Assembly (NCBI GenBank): GCA_002454195.1
Contig: DKIJ01000021.1
Span: forward strand, 1 to 17,405
Origin: Flavobacterium sp. UBA6721
Lineage (GTDB): Bacteria; Bacteroidota; Bacteroidia; Flavobacteriales; Flavobacteriaceae
Length of the DNA stretch: 17,405 bases
Direction of reading: 5' to 3'
Part shown: positions 1 through 8,364 of the stretch, one piece after another
Layout: each line of letters begins with the position of its first letter
How positions within the stretch are numbered: position 1 is the first letter of the stretch
Notes under the pieces: model-generated
The model's database searches: none
The model's input: the letters and a program-made list of their open reading frames with translations, nothing else
What the model was told of the DNA's origin: nothing
Translations under genes and position numbers: made by a program

Positions 1-72
1 TTTTATTTTTTATTCAGAGTACTTTTTTAAAATAAACTTCTTTACTAAACATATCAACTTAATCAAAATTCA

Positions 73-2805
73 ATGTTAAGAAAAAAAAATTATCTTATTC
101 TTATAAGTTTAGTTGCGCTACTCAATTCGTGCAACTCATCAGAAAGTGATAAAAGGAAAATATCTATTGGTTTTTCTCAAAGTATCAATAATGATATTTG
201 GAGAAAATCAATGGATCATGCTATGGAAGTTGAGGCATCACTTCATCCTGAAGTTTCATTAACAATTTATAATGCAGATCGTAAAGCTAAAAATCAGATT
301 AGAGATATTGATAGTATGATTGAACAAGGCATGGATGTAATTATAATTGCACCTTATGAGTCAGATTCAATTATTCCTGTTATTGATAAAGCGAATACAC
401 GTGGAATTCCTGTAATTATTGTAGACAGAAAAGTAAACACATCTAATTATACTGCATTTTTAGGAGCCGATAATGTCGAGGTAGGAAAAATTGCAGCTAA
501 GCAAATAATCTCCTTATCAAAAGGACATGCTAATGTGGTTGAGATTAAAGGTGAATCCATAACATCTCCTGGTACTGAAAGAAGTTTCGGTTTTAAACAA
601 ATTATTGATCAATACCCAAATGTAAAAAAAATAAGTGTCAATGTTGATGATTTGAATTCTCCAAACAGTAAATATGTAAAAATTTTAGATAGTATACCGA
701 ATATTGATTATGTTTTCGCCTTTAATGATGTTATAGCTTATAATGCATGGAAAATTTCTAAAAAGAAATATCCAAATAATAAAATTAAATTTATAGGAGT
801 TGATGGACTTAATGGACCAAATGCTGGCTTGCAATTTGTTAAAGATGGCATTTTATCGGGTACTGTATTGTATCCTACAGGGGGAGCTGAAGCAATTAAA
901 CTAGCATTAAGAATAAACAATAAAGAAATTGTGTCTAAAAACAATAAGCTTTACACAACCTTAATAGATTCTTTGAATGCGGAAATAATGAGCAGCCAAT
1001 TTGATAAAATCACTTTACAGCAATCAGATATTGAAAAACAACAAAATTTTATTAAAGATCAAATTGAAAAATACAGTAGTCAAAGTAATCTTTTAAAAAT
1101 TTCAATTACTTTAAGTGTACTATTATTTCTGTTGGCTGTATATAGTATTTATTCACGTATAATAATAAGTAGAAAAAAGAAAGAACTTGAAAAAACGAAT
1201 GAGAAGGTTATTAGCCAAAGAAATGAAATAGAAAAATTTGCCGAAGAAATAAAACAAAGTAATGAGGTTAGACTTAATTTTTTCATGGGTATTTCTCACG
1301 AATTTAAAACGCCTTTAACTTTAATATTAGGTTCCATTCAATCTCTCAGTGATGATTTGAAAAACAAAGGGGTATCAGTTAATAATGAACTTCATTTAAT
1401 GTATAATAATTCAAGAAGGCTATTGCGATTGATCAATCAATTATTAGATTTTAGAAAAGCAGAGAATAAAAATTTTACACTTAGAGCATCAAAAACTAAT
1501 TTATTAGAATTTTCAAAAAGTATTTTTCAAGATTTTAATCAAGAAGCAAAGAAAAGAAATATTGATTTTACATTAGAGACCAATAATGAGGTGCTTGATG
1601 TTTATTTAGACAGAAATTTGATGGACAAGGTATATTTTAATTTATTGTCCAATGCATTTAAATTCACACCAAATAATGGCAAAATATCTATTACAATAAT
1701 TGAAGACATAATTAATAATACTGTAGAAATTTGTTTTAAAGATTCAGGTATAGGAATTCCTGAAAACGAAATTCAAGAGGTTTTCAAAGAATTTTATCAA
1801 GGTTCAAATAATTACAGAAATAGTTCAGGAATAGGGCTACATTTAACTAAAAAACTTGTTGAATTACACCACGGGAGTATAAAAATTATTTCTAAAAGTG
1901 GAACTGAATTTATGATAAAGCTTCCTTTAGGAAAAGAACATCTGCAAAATAAATCAATAGTAGATGAGCCAGATTTAAATCTTGTTTATCAAACTGATTA
2001 TTTAGATAAGGAAGTTACTTCAAAAAAAGAACCTAAGAATAATGAGGACAGTTATACTATTCTTTATATTGAAGACAACAAAGAATTAGTTGATTTTATT
2101 TCTAATAAACTAGCCGTAGATTATCTGGTTTACACTTCGGATGGAACCAATCCTATTGATATTGCTTTAGAGATTGTACCCGATATTATTATTTGTGATT
2201 TGAATTTACCTTATAAAAATGGATTTCAAATTTCTGAAATACTAAAAAAAGATTTGAGAACCTCACATATTCCTATAATAATGCTAACGGCATCAGATGA
2301 TCAAAATTCTTATCTTAAAGCACTTGAAAGTGGTGCAGATATTTTCTTAACAAAACCATTTGATTTAAAAGTTTTGTTGCAATCCATAAAATCATTACTA
2401 TTTAATAGAGAAAGACTACGTTATTATTATTCTAATAATATTAATAATATTATTAATAAAGATGAAGTAGGATTTGATATTTCTGAACTCAATTTATTAA
2501 TAAAATTAAATGAATACATATCGCAAAATTTATATAAATCGGATTACACAGTAGAAGATTTAGCGAGTGATTTAAATATTTCCAGAGTACAATTGTACCG
2601 AAAAGTTAAAGCAATATTAGGGATAAGTATTAGCGATCATCTAAATAATATCAGATTAGAAAAATCTAAAGAATTGTTGTTAAAAACGAACCAAAATATA
2701 TCAGAAATAGCTTTTTCAACAGGTTTTTCTTCACCATATTATTTTTCAAATGTCTTTAAGAAAAAATATGGCATATCTCCTAAAGATTTTAGAGCTTTAA
2801 AGTAA
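73..2805 (+). CDS. Hybrid two-component system (HTCS) sensor/regulator of the fructan locus, sugar-binding periplasmic domain type
   Basis: One-protein sensor kinase and transcription activator. A signal peptide with a lipobox-like LNSC (Cys20) leads into a type I periplasmic sugar-binding domain of the RbsB/LacI kind (about residues 30-300). A membrane segment follows at about 342-366, then a charged coiled linker. The cytoplasmic half has a HisKA domain with H-box HEFKTPLT (His409), a HATPase domain (N box with Asn523 and Asn527, G1 DSGIGIP from 557, G2 around Gly586-Gly588), a receiver domain (phospho-acceptor Asp709, Thr739, Lys761) and a C-terminal AraC-type double helix-turn-helix (about 808-908). 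All catalytic residues are present, so it looks functional. The architecture is that of B. thetaiotaomicron BT1754, which senses fructose; a fructose ligand here is inferred from that and from the neighbouring genes. It reads toward the susC gene across a 623-base gap and probably activates it. Confidence 0.95.
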   Translation: MLRKKNYLILISLVALLNSCNSSESDKRKISIGFSQSINNDIWRKSMDHAMEVEASLHPEVSLTIYNADRKAKNQIRDIDSMIEQGMDVIIIAPYESDSIIPVIDKANTRGIPVIIVDRKVNTSNYTAFLGADNVEVGKIAAKQIISLSKGHANVVEIKGESITSPGTERSFGFKQIIDQYPNVKKISVNVDDLNSPNSKYVKILDSIPNIDYVFAFNDVIAYNAWKISKKKYPNNKIKFIGVDGLNGPNAGLQFVKDGILSGTVLYPTGGAEAIKLALRINNKEIVSKNNKLYTTLIDSLNAEIMSSQFDKITLQQSDIEKQQNFIKDQIEKYSSQSNLLKISITLSVLLFLLAVYSIYSRIIISRKKKELEKTNEKVISQRNEIEKFAEEIKQSNEVRLNFFMGISHEFKTPLTLILGSIQSLSDDLKNKGVSVNNELHLMYNNSRRLLRLINQLLDFRKAENKNFTLRASKTNLLEFSKSIFQDFNQEAKKRNIDFTLETNNEVLDVYLDRNLMDKVYFNLLSNAFKFTPNNGKISITIIEDIINNTVEICFKDSGIGIPENEIQEVFKEFYQGSNNYRNSSGIGLHLTKKLVELHHGSIKIISKSGTEFMIKLPLGKEHLQNKSIVDEPDLNLVYQTDYLDKEVTSKKEPKNNEDSYTILYIEDNKELVDFISNKLAVDYLVYTSDGTNPIDIALEIVPDIIICDLNLPYKNGFQISEILKKDLRTSHIPIIMLTASDDQNSYLKALESGADIFLTKPFDLKVLLQSIKSLLFNRERLRYYYSNNINNIINKDEVGFDISELNLLIKLNEYISQNLYKSDYTVEDLASDLNISRVQLYRKVKAILGISISDHLNNIRLEKSKELLLKTNQNISEIAFSTGFSSPYYFSNVFKKKYGISPKDFRALK

Positions 2806-2830
2806 TTAAAAGTCTTTTTTGAATGAAATA

Positions 2831-2856
2831 TTAAGTCTAATTTACATTAGATTTAA
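2831..2856. repeat. Hairpin just after the regulator gene
   Basis: TTAAGTCTAAT and ATTAGATTTAA form an 11-bp stem (one G-T wobble) with a 4-base loop, starting 26 bases after the stop codon. No T-run follows, so it is more likely an mRNA 3'-end stabilising structure or a protein-binding dyad than a standard terminator. Confidence 0.55.
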
Positions 2857-2910
2857 CACATTGATTGTAATCGTTAAAAACGTCATTTCAAGTATTTTTT
2901 GTGTAGTAAA

Positions 2911-2983
2911 ATGGAACAAAAAATGTATTGAGGATCATTTTGTTTTAAATGATTTTTTTCTTGTTCTCAATACAATTTTCCAT
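2911..2983. repeat. Nested long inverted repeat in the regulatory gap
   Basis: The outer arms run from ATGGAA (2911) to TTCCAT (ending 2983), with a perfect 9-bp core TGTATTGAG (2924-2932) against CTCAATACA (2966-2974). Inside lies a second perfect 7-bp hairpin, ATCATTT (2934-2940) against AAATGAT (2947-2953). The inner hairpin runs straight into a T-tract (2953-2959), so it could act as a weak terminator for the regulator transcript. The whole could equally be a small palindromic intergenic element. Confidence 0.6.
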
Positions 2984-3242
2984 CGAAAATTACTCTAAAT
3001 TGAAAATCTAGTCCTTGTTTCCTGCCAAAAATATCTTCAAACTCTACTTTTAGTATTATTTTTCGACTACAATTATTTTAAATTATTACTATTTAATAAT
3101 AACAATTAATTGGCTCTACTTTATTTTAAAGAAAATAATTTATGATAGTTTAATAATTTATTCATATTTAATTTAAAAGATATGTTTTTTTTAGGGTGGA
3201 TTAATTGGATTTTAAAGATTGACAATGTATCAATATTTTAAA

Positions 3243-3255
3243 TAATGTAACATTA
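3243..3255. repeat. Perfect short palindrome, candidate operator
   Basis: TAATGT, a central A, then ACATTA: a 13-base perfect dyad about 175 bases before the susC start codon. A second dyad, ATTGA/TCAAT, lies at 3218-3234. Their size and place would suit binding of a dimeric AraC-type regulator, but short AT-rich palindromes also occur by chance. Confidence 0.35.
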
Positions 3256-3383
3256 CTCTAATTTACTAAACCTATAATCCAATACAATTCTTTGATATCC
3301 TTTGTTTTACGCGAGTTCTTTTTCTTTTCTTTTTTTAATTAAACATTTGAAACGAAATTAATAAGCTCTTTTTAATTATCAAC

Positions 3384-3417
3384 TTAGTTTTGGAATAATC
3401 ATTAAACCAAAAACTAA
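3384..3417 (+). promoter_or_regulatory. Leader hairpin immediately before the susC-like start codon
   Basis: TTAGTTTTGG (3384-3393) pairs with CCAAAAACTAA (3407-3417): ten base pairs with one bulged A and a 13-base loop. The structure ends 11 bases before the ATG at 3429, so in RNA it would sit at the ribosome entry region. The left arm contains TAGTTTTG (3385-3392), which matches the Bacteroidota -7 element TANNTTTG, but no -33 TTG lies at the right distance, so the promoter reading is weak. Confidence 0.5.
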
Positions 3418-3428
3418 ATTAAAAATTT

Positions 3429-6400
3429 ATGAGAAAAAAGAATCGTTTGAAAAAGAACGTTAGCTTTAAGTTTACATTATTGCTAAGTTTATTTTCAATA
3501 ATGGTTACAGCTCAGCAAATTAAAATTTCAGGTGTTGTAAAAACAACCAAAGGAGAATTTTTGCCAGGTGTATCAATTATTGAAAAAGGTACTCAAAATG
3601 GAGTAAACACAGATATCGATGGTAATTATACAATTGCTGTAGATAAAAATGCAACACTTGTTTTTAGTTTTATCGGCATGTTAACCCAAGAGGTAAAGGT
3701 TGCTGGTAAAAAATCAATTGAAGTTACACTTAATGAAAGTTCAATTGGACTTAATGAAGTCATTGTTACAGGTTATCAATCTCAAAAGAAAGCAGATTTA
3801 ACTGGAGCGGTTTCAGTAGTTGACATGGATGATTTAAAAGAAGCAACTTCTGGAAATGCTCTAAAATCACTTCAAGGTCAAGTTGCAGGAGTATATATTA
3901 CAACTGATGGAAATCCAGGCAGTTATGCAACAGTTAGAATCAGGGGAGGAAGTTCACTTGGATTCAATGACCCATTATATGTAATAGATGGCACACCTAC
4001 AACTGGAGGCATTGAACTTTTGAATCCAAATGATATAGAATCAATGCAGGTACTTAAGGATGCATCATCTTCAAGCATATATGGTTCTCGAGCTAGTAAT
4101 GGAGTTATTTTAATAACCACTAAAAAAGGAAAATCAGGTAAAAGCAAAATTGAATTATCTAGTTTTTTAACCTCTCAATTTTTCACTTCACAACTTGATG
4201 TACTTAACACCTATGACAGAGGTAAAGTAAACTGGCAAGCTGCTATAAATGATGGAATAACTCCTTCGTCACAAACTTATAGCTATCAATGGCATACGGA
4301 TTCAAATGGAAAAGCTGTTTTAGACAATATATTACTTCCAGAATTCATTGATGAAGCACATACTATGCGTCCAGCTGATACTAAATGGTATGATGTTGTT
4401 ACACAACAATCATTAATCCAATCGTATAATTTATCTTTTACAAATGGCAATGACAAAGGTAATTCTATGTTTTCGATGAATTATTATAATCATGATGGAA
4501 TTATAAAAGAATCAAGTTCTAAAAAAATTACAGCTCGTATGAATGCGGATTATAATTTTTTAGATGGCAAATTAAAGGTTGGTGAGAATTTTACAGGTTC
4601 ATTCTCAAAAAATATTGATATACCTGTTGGAGATGTTATGTATTTATCATTAGTTCAACAACCTGTAATACCTGTTTATTCAGAAGATGGTGGTTGGGGA
4701 GGTCCTGCTCCAGGAATGACAGATAGACACAATCCTCTTAGATTAATCGAGCAAAACAAACAAAATCATTCAAAAACAGCAAGGATGTTTGGAAATGTAT
4801 TTGCAGATTTAGAAATCATAAAAGGATTAAATTTAAAGACCAATTACGGTATAGATTACACAGAAAACTATTATAGAAGATTAGATTATAAATATGTTTC
4901 AGGTTTTTTAATTAGTGATATTAATCGTGTATCTACTTCACAATGGCACAATTTAGCTTGGAATTGGACCAACACCTTAAATTATAAATTTGAAAAAGGA
5001 AAACATAATTTAGATGCCATTATCGGTACTGAGGCAATAAAGGCTCAATTTGAAGAATTTTCTGCCAGCCGTCAAGGTTTTGTAATTCAAGATCCAAATT
5101 ATATGTTTTTGAATGCAGGTACTGAAGCTATTTTAAATGGAGGTAGCGGAGCTGGAAATTCTCTTTTTTCTTATTTTGGAAAAATTAATTATTCATATAA
5201 CAACAAATATTTAGCAACTGCAACAGTTCGCCGAGATGGTTCTTCTCGTTTTGGAAAAAATAATTTATACGGAGTTTTTCCAGCATTTTCTGCAGGTTGG
5301 AGAATATCTGAAGAAGATTTCATAAAAAATTCACTACCTACAATTAGTAATCTGAAACTTAGAGCAGGATGGGGATTAACTGGAAACCAAGAAATTAACA
5401 ATGAAGCTATTTATTCTATTTATAGATCAGATTATGGTTCAGATCCGACATGGAATTTTGATTCAGGTACTGCATATAGTATTTCTGGTGCTGATTCAGG
5501 AACACTTCCTTCTGGCTACAGAAGAATTCGTCTAGCAAATCCATTATTGAAATGGGAGCAAGCATCACAAATGAATGTAGGACTTGATTTTGGTTTTTTC
5601 AACAATTCATTGTATGGTAGCTATGATTATTTTAACAAAAAAACTAAAGATATCTTAATTGAACCACCCTATTTAGCAGTTGTTGGTGAAGGAGGAAATC
5701 AATATGTTAATGGAGCTACACTTGAAAACACAGGATGGGAATTAGTTTTAGGATACAATAAAGATTTAGCAAATGGTTTAGGTATCGATGTATCTGCTAA
5801 CATTTCATCATATAAAAGAAAAATCACTTCACTACCAGAATCAGTTTTAACAGGGTATCCTGGAGATCCAGCGAACGGAAAAAGTGTATTAGGTCATTCA
5901 GATCTTGAAATGTTCGGTTTTGTAGCTGATGGAATTTTTAAATCACAAGATGAAGTAGACAACTCTGCTATTCAAAATGGTAAAGATGTAGGAAGAATTC
6001 GATATAAAGATATTGGGGGACTTGATGAAAACGGGAAATATGTAAATATTCCTGATGGTAAAATCGACAATTTAGATAGAACATGGTTAGGAGATAGAAA
6101 CCCTGACTATATAGTAGGATTAAACTCAACTTTTTCATATAAAGGGTTTGATTTAAACATATTCTTTCAAGGAATTATTGGTGTTGATGTTTACAATGAA
6201 TACAAACACTTAACCGATTTCTCATCTATTTGGCCTGGAGGTAATTATGGCGCAAGAACACTTAAAGCGTGGTCTCCTGAAAATCCAAATTCAACCATTC
6301 CTAGTGTGACATTGACCGATACTAATAATGAAGGAAGATATTCTTCTTATTTTATTGAGAACGGTTCATATTTAAAATTGAGAAACTTAAAACTTGGATA

Positions 6401-6590
6401 TACTCTTCCAGAAAACATAACAAAATCTTTAAAAATATCATCAATACGATTTTATGTGCAAGGACAAAATTTATTAACTATCAAAGACAACAAAGGTAGC
6501 AATCAATTCACAGGGGTTGATCCTGAATCTCCAGGATTTGCATACCCTATCCCTGCCAGTTATACAATTGGAGCTAATTTAACATTCTAG
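3429..6590 (+). CDS. SusC/RagA-family TonB-dependent outer-membrane transporter (fructan import)
   Basis: Outer-membrane channel that imports oligosaccharides, here predicted to be fructo-oligosaccharides, using TonB energy and a SusD lid. A signal peptide (about 1-29, ending TAQQ) is followed by a carboxypeptidase-regulatory-like domain (about 32-105). A TonB-box-like NEVIVTGY lies at 109-116, then the plug domain (about 120-235, with the family's SSSIYGSRASNGVI stretch) and a long beta-barrel ending in a terminal Phe (ANLTF). At 1053 residues it has the normal length for the family. There is no N-terminal STN signalling domain, which fits control by the HTCS next door rather than by a sigma/anti-sigma pair. 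Ten bases separate it from the susD-like gene, as in nearly all such pairs. The fructan substrate is inferred from the GH32 genes and the fructokinase. Confidence 0.96.
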   Translation: MRKKNRLKKNVSFKFTLLLSLFSIMVTAQQIKISGVVKTTKGEFLPGVSIIEKGTQNGVNTDIDGNYTIAVDKNATLVFSFIGMLTQEVKVAGKKSIEVTLNESSIGLNEVIVTGYQSQKKADLTGAVSVVDMDDLKEATSGNALKSLQGQVAGVYITTDGNPGSYATVRIRGGSSLGFNDPLYVIDGTPTTGGIELLNPNDIESMQVLKDASSSSIYGSRASNGVILITTKKGKSGKSKIELSSFLTSQFFTSQLDVLNTYDRGKVNWQAAINDGITPSSQTYSYQWHTDSNGKAVLDNILLPEFIDEAHTMRPADTKWYDVVTQQSLIQSYNLSFTNGNDKGNSMFSMNYYNHDGIIKESSSKKITARMNADYNFLDGKLKVGENFTGSFSKNIDIPVGDVMYLSLVQQPVIPVYSEDGGWGGPAPGMTDRHNPLRLIEQNKQNHSKTARMFGNVFADLEIIKGLNLKTNYGIDYTENYYRRLDYKYVSGFLISDINRVSTSQWHNLAWNWTNTLNYKFEKGKHNLDAIIGTEAIKAQFEEFSASRQGFVIQDPNYMFLNAGTEAILNGGSGAGNSLFSYFGKINYSYNNKYLATATVRRDGSSRFGKNNLYGVFPAFSAGWRISEEDFIKNSLPTISNLKLRAGWGLTGNQEINNEAIYSIYRSDYGSDPTWNFDSGTAYSISGADSGTLPSGYRRIRLANPLLKWEQASQMNVGLDFGFFNNSLYGSYDYFNKKTKDILIEPPYLAVVGEGGNQYVNGATLENTGWELVLGYNKDLANGLGIDVSANISSYKRKITSLPESVLTGYPGDPANGKSVLGHSDLEMFGFVADGIFKSQDEVDNSAIQNGKDVGRIRYKDIGGLDENGKYVNIPDGKIDNLDRTWLGDRNPDYIVGLNSTFSYKGFDLNIFFQGIIGVDVYNEYKHLTDFSSIWPGGNYGARTLKAWSPENPNSTIPSVTLTDTNNEGRYSSYFIENGSYLKLRNLKLGYTLPENITKSLKISSIRFYVQGQNLLTIKDNKGSNQFTGVDPESPGFAYPIPASYTIGANLTF

Positions 6591-6600
6591 TAAAAAAATT

Positions 6601-8346
6601 ATGAAAAGATTTAAAAATAAAATATCAGTATTTATACTATTGGCAGCAATAGGACTTCAATATTCCTGTTCAGACGAATTTCTCGAAATGACACCAAAAA
6701 GTATTATTAGTGAGGACCAATTAGTAACTCCTGAAAATGCAGAAGGTTTAGTAATAGCAGCTTATGCTGAATTAGGTAATGATCATTATACTGCTCCAAA
6801 TTCATTATGGCCTTATGCTGATATTACCAGTGGTGATGCCTATAAAGGTGGTGGTGGCACAGGTGATATTGGAGAATTTAATGCAATGGAATTATTTGAT
6901 TTTAATACGACAAATAATGGGCTATTAGATCAAAAATGGTTTAGACTTTATGTGGGAATTGGTAGAGCCAATACCGCTTTAAGAGTAATTAACCAATTGC
7001 CAACTGAATCATTTCCTAAAAAGACTGAAAGACAAGCGGAATTAAGGTTTTTGAGAGCGCATCATTATTTTGTATTGAAAACGCTTTTTAAATTTATTCC
7101 ATGGATAGACGAAACAATTCCAAGTGACCAATACAATAAAATTTCAAATGTAGCACTTTCAGATCAAGAATTATGGGATAACATTGCTACAGAATTCAAA
7201 TATGCAGCTGATAATTTACCTTCTACTCAAACTGACAAGGGAAGACCTAACAAATTTGCTGCAAAAGCATATTTAGCAAAAGTAAAATTATATCAAGCAT
7301 ATCAACAAAATGATGCTAATGCAGTAACCAATATTGATAATACTAAACTAGAAGAAGTTGTTTCATTAGTCAATGAAGTAATAGGTTCGGGTCAATTCAC
7401 ATTATTCTCTGATTTTGGACATAATTTTTTACAAACTTATGACGAAACAGGAAAAGAGTCTGTATTTGCAATACAAAGATCTATTGATGATGGTACATCT
7501 AAAGGAAGATTAGATTGGGGTAATGCATTGAACTATCCAATGAACCCAGAATATGGCTGTTGTTGGTTTCATATTCCATCTCAAAACCTTGTGAATTCGT
7601 TTAAAACCGATGTTAACGGTATACCTCAATTTTCAACGTTCAATAATTCAGATGTTAAGGAAACAGCTGACTTTAGTTCAAGTACTAGTTTTGATGTAAG
7701 ATTGGATCATACTGTAGCTATCCCTGGACATCCATGGAAATATGATGCAGGTTTTATATATCAAAAAAATTGGGCTAGAGCAATTGATATCTATGGTCAC
7801 TTTTCTTCTTTAAAAGAAAACCAACATTACAAATGTGCTTGTTTTGAAAAAGTCCCTCCATTTATGGCGAGTTCAAAGAACACCGATATTATTCGCTATG
7901 CAGATGTTTTACTATGGAAAGCAGAAGCCTTAATTCAATTGAATAGAGAGAACGAAGCTCTTACAATTATTAATCAGATTAGACAAAGAGCTATTGATAG
8001 TAAAAGTATGTTAAAAGATAATGCAGGTAATGAGGTATCAAACTATAGAATGGACATATACAAACCAGGGGTGAATTGTACTTGGAACAAAGATTTTGCT
8101 ATTAAAGCATTACAATGGGAAAGACGTTTGGAATTTGCTATGGAAGGGATTCGATTCTTTGATTTGGTTCGTTGGGGAATTGCCGGTGATTATATCAACA
8201 ATTATTTTGCTCAGGAATCTGCAAAAAGAGAGTATATAAAATCCGGAAAGTTTACAAAAGGCAAACATGAATATTATCCAATACCGCAAAATCAAATCAA
8301 TTTCAGTAACGGATTATACAAACAAAATCATGGTTGGAATTTATAA
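6601..8346 (+). CDS. SusD/RagB-family surface glycan-binding lipoprotein
   Basis: Partner of the SusC-like channel; it caps the barrel from outside and captures the glycan. The signal peptide ends in lipobox QYSC with Cys23 as lipid-attachment site, followed by SDEF. The acidic residues after Cys resemble the lipoprotein export signal that sends Bacteroidota lipoproteins to the cell surface. The mature N-terminus (FLEMTPKS) is typical of SusD. The TPR-rich helical N-terminal half has the usual AELRFLRAHHYF segment, and the C-terminal RagB/SusD domain contains the WERRLEFAMEGIRFFDLVRW region and ends PIPQNQI. The 581 residues are normal for the family. It is certainly in one operon with the genes on both sides (10 and 18 bases away). 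Confidence 0.96.
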   Translation: MKRFKNKISVFILLAAIGLQYSCSDEFLEMTPKSIISEDQLVTPENAEGLVIAAYAELGNDHYTAPNSLWPYADITSGDAYKGGGGTGDIGEFNAMELFDFNTTNNGLLDQKWFRLYVGIGRANTALRVINQLPTESFPKKTERQAELRFLRAHHYFVLKTLFKFIPWIDETIPSDQYNKISNVALSDQELWDNIATEFKYAADNLPSTQTDKGRPNKFAAKAYLAKVKLYQAYQQNDANAVTNIDNTKLEEVVSLVNEVIGSGQFTLFSDFGHNFLQTYDETGKESVFAIQRSIDDGTSKGRLDWGNALNYPMNPEYGCCWFHIPSQNLVNSFKTDVNGIPQFSTFNNSDVKETADFSSSTSFDVRLDHTVAIPGHPWKYDAGFIYQKNWARAIDIYGHFSSLKENQHYKCACFEKVPPFMASSKNTDIIRYADVLLWKAEALIQLNRENEALTIINQIRQRAIDSKSMLKDNAGNEVSNYRMDIYKPGVNCTWNKDFAIKALQWERRLEFAMEGIRFFDLVRWGIAGDYINNYFAQESAKREYIKSGKFTKGKHEYYPIPQNQINFSNGLYKQNHGWNL

Positions 8347-8364
8347 TTTTAAAAAAAAGTAAAT

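Larger units (their letters stand above)
2806..3428. promoter_or_regulatory. 623-base gene-free regulatory region between the sensor/regulator and susC-like gene
   Basis: No credible coding sequence is visible on either strand; the stretch is AT-rich and broken by stops. It must hold the end of the regulator transcript and the controlled promoter of the susC operon. It contains four inverted repeats (2831-2856, 2911-2983, 3243-3255, 3384-3417) and a short ATTGA/TCAAT dyad at 3218-3234. HTCS proteins are known to bind upstream of susC genes, so the dyads at 3218-3255 are the best operator candidates by position; this is inference. No full Bacteroidota promoter (TTG, 17-23 bases, TANNTTTG) could be assigned with confidence. 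Confidence 0.6.

Noticed and set aside
738..944. Open frames on the - strand inside the regulator, SusC, SusD, GH32 and transporter genes
   Set aside because: All are antisense shadows of strong coding sequences and have no domain-like features.
3296..3304. TATCCTTTG as a second possible -7 element for susC
   Set aside because: It has three instead of two bases between TA and TTTG and no matching -33 element.
3385..3392. TAGTTTTG as the -7 element of the susC promoter
   Set aside because: No TTG lies 17-23 bases upstream and the leader would be very short; kept only as part of the hairpin entry.
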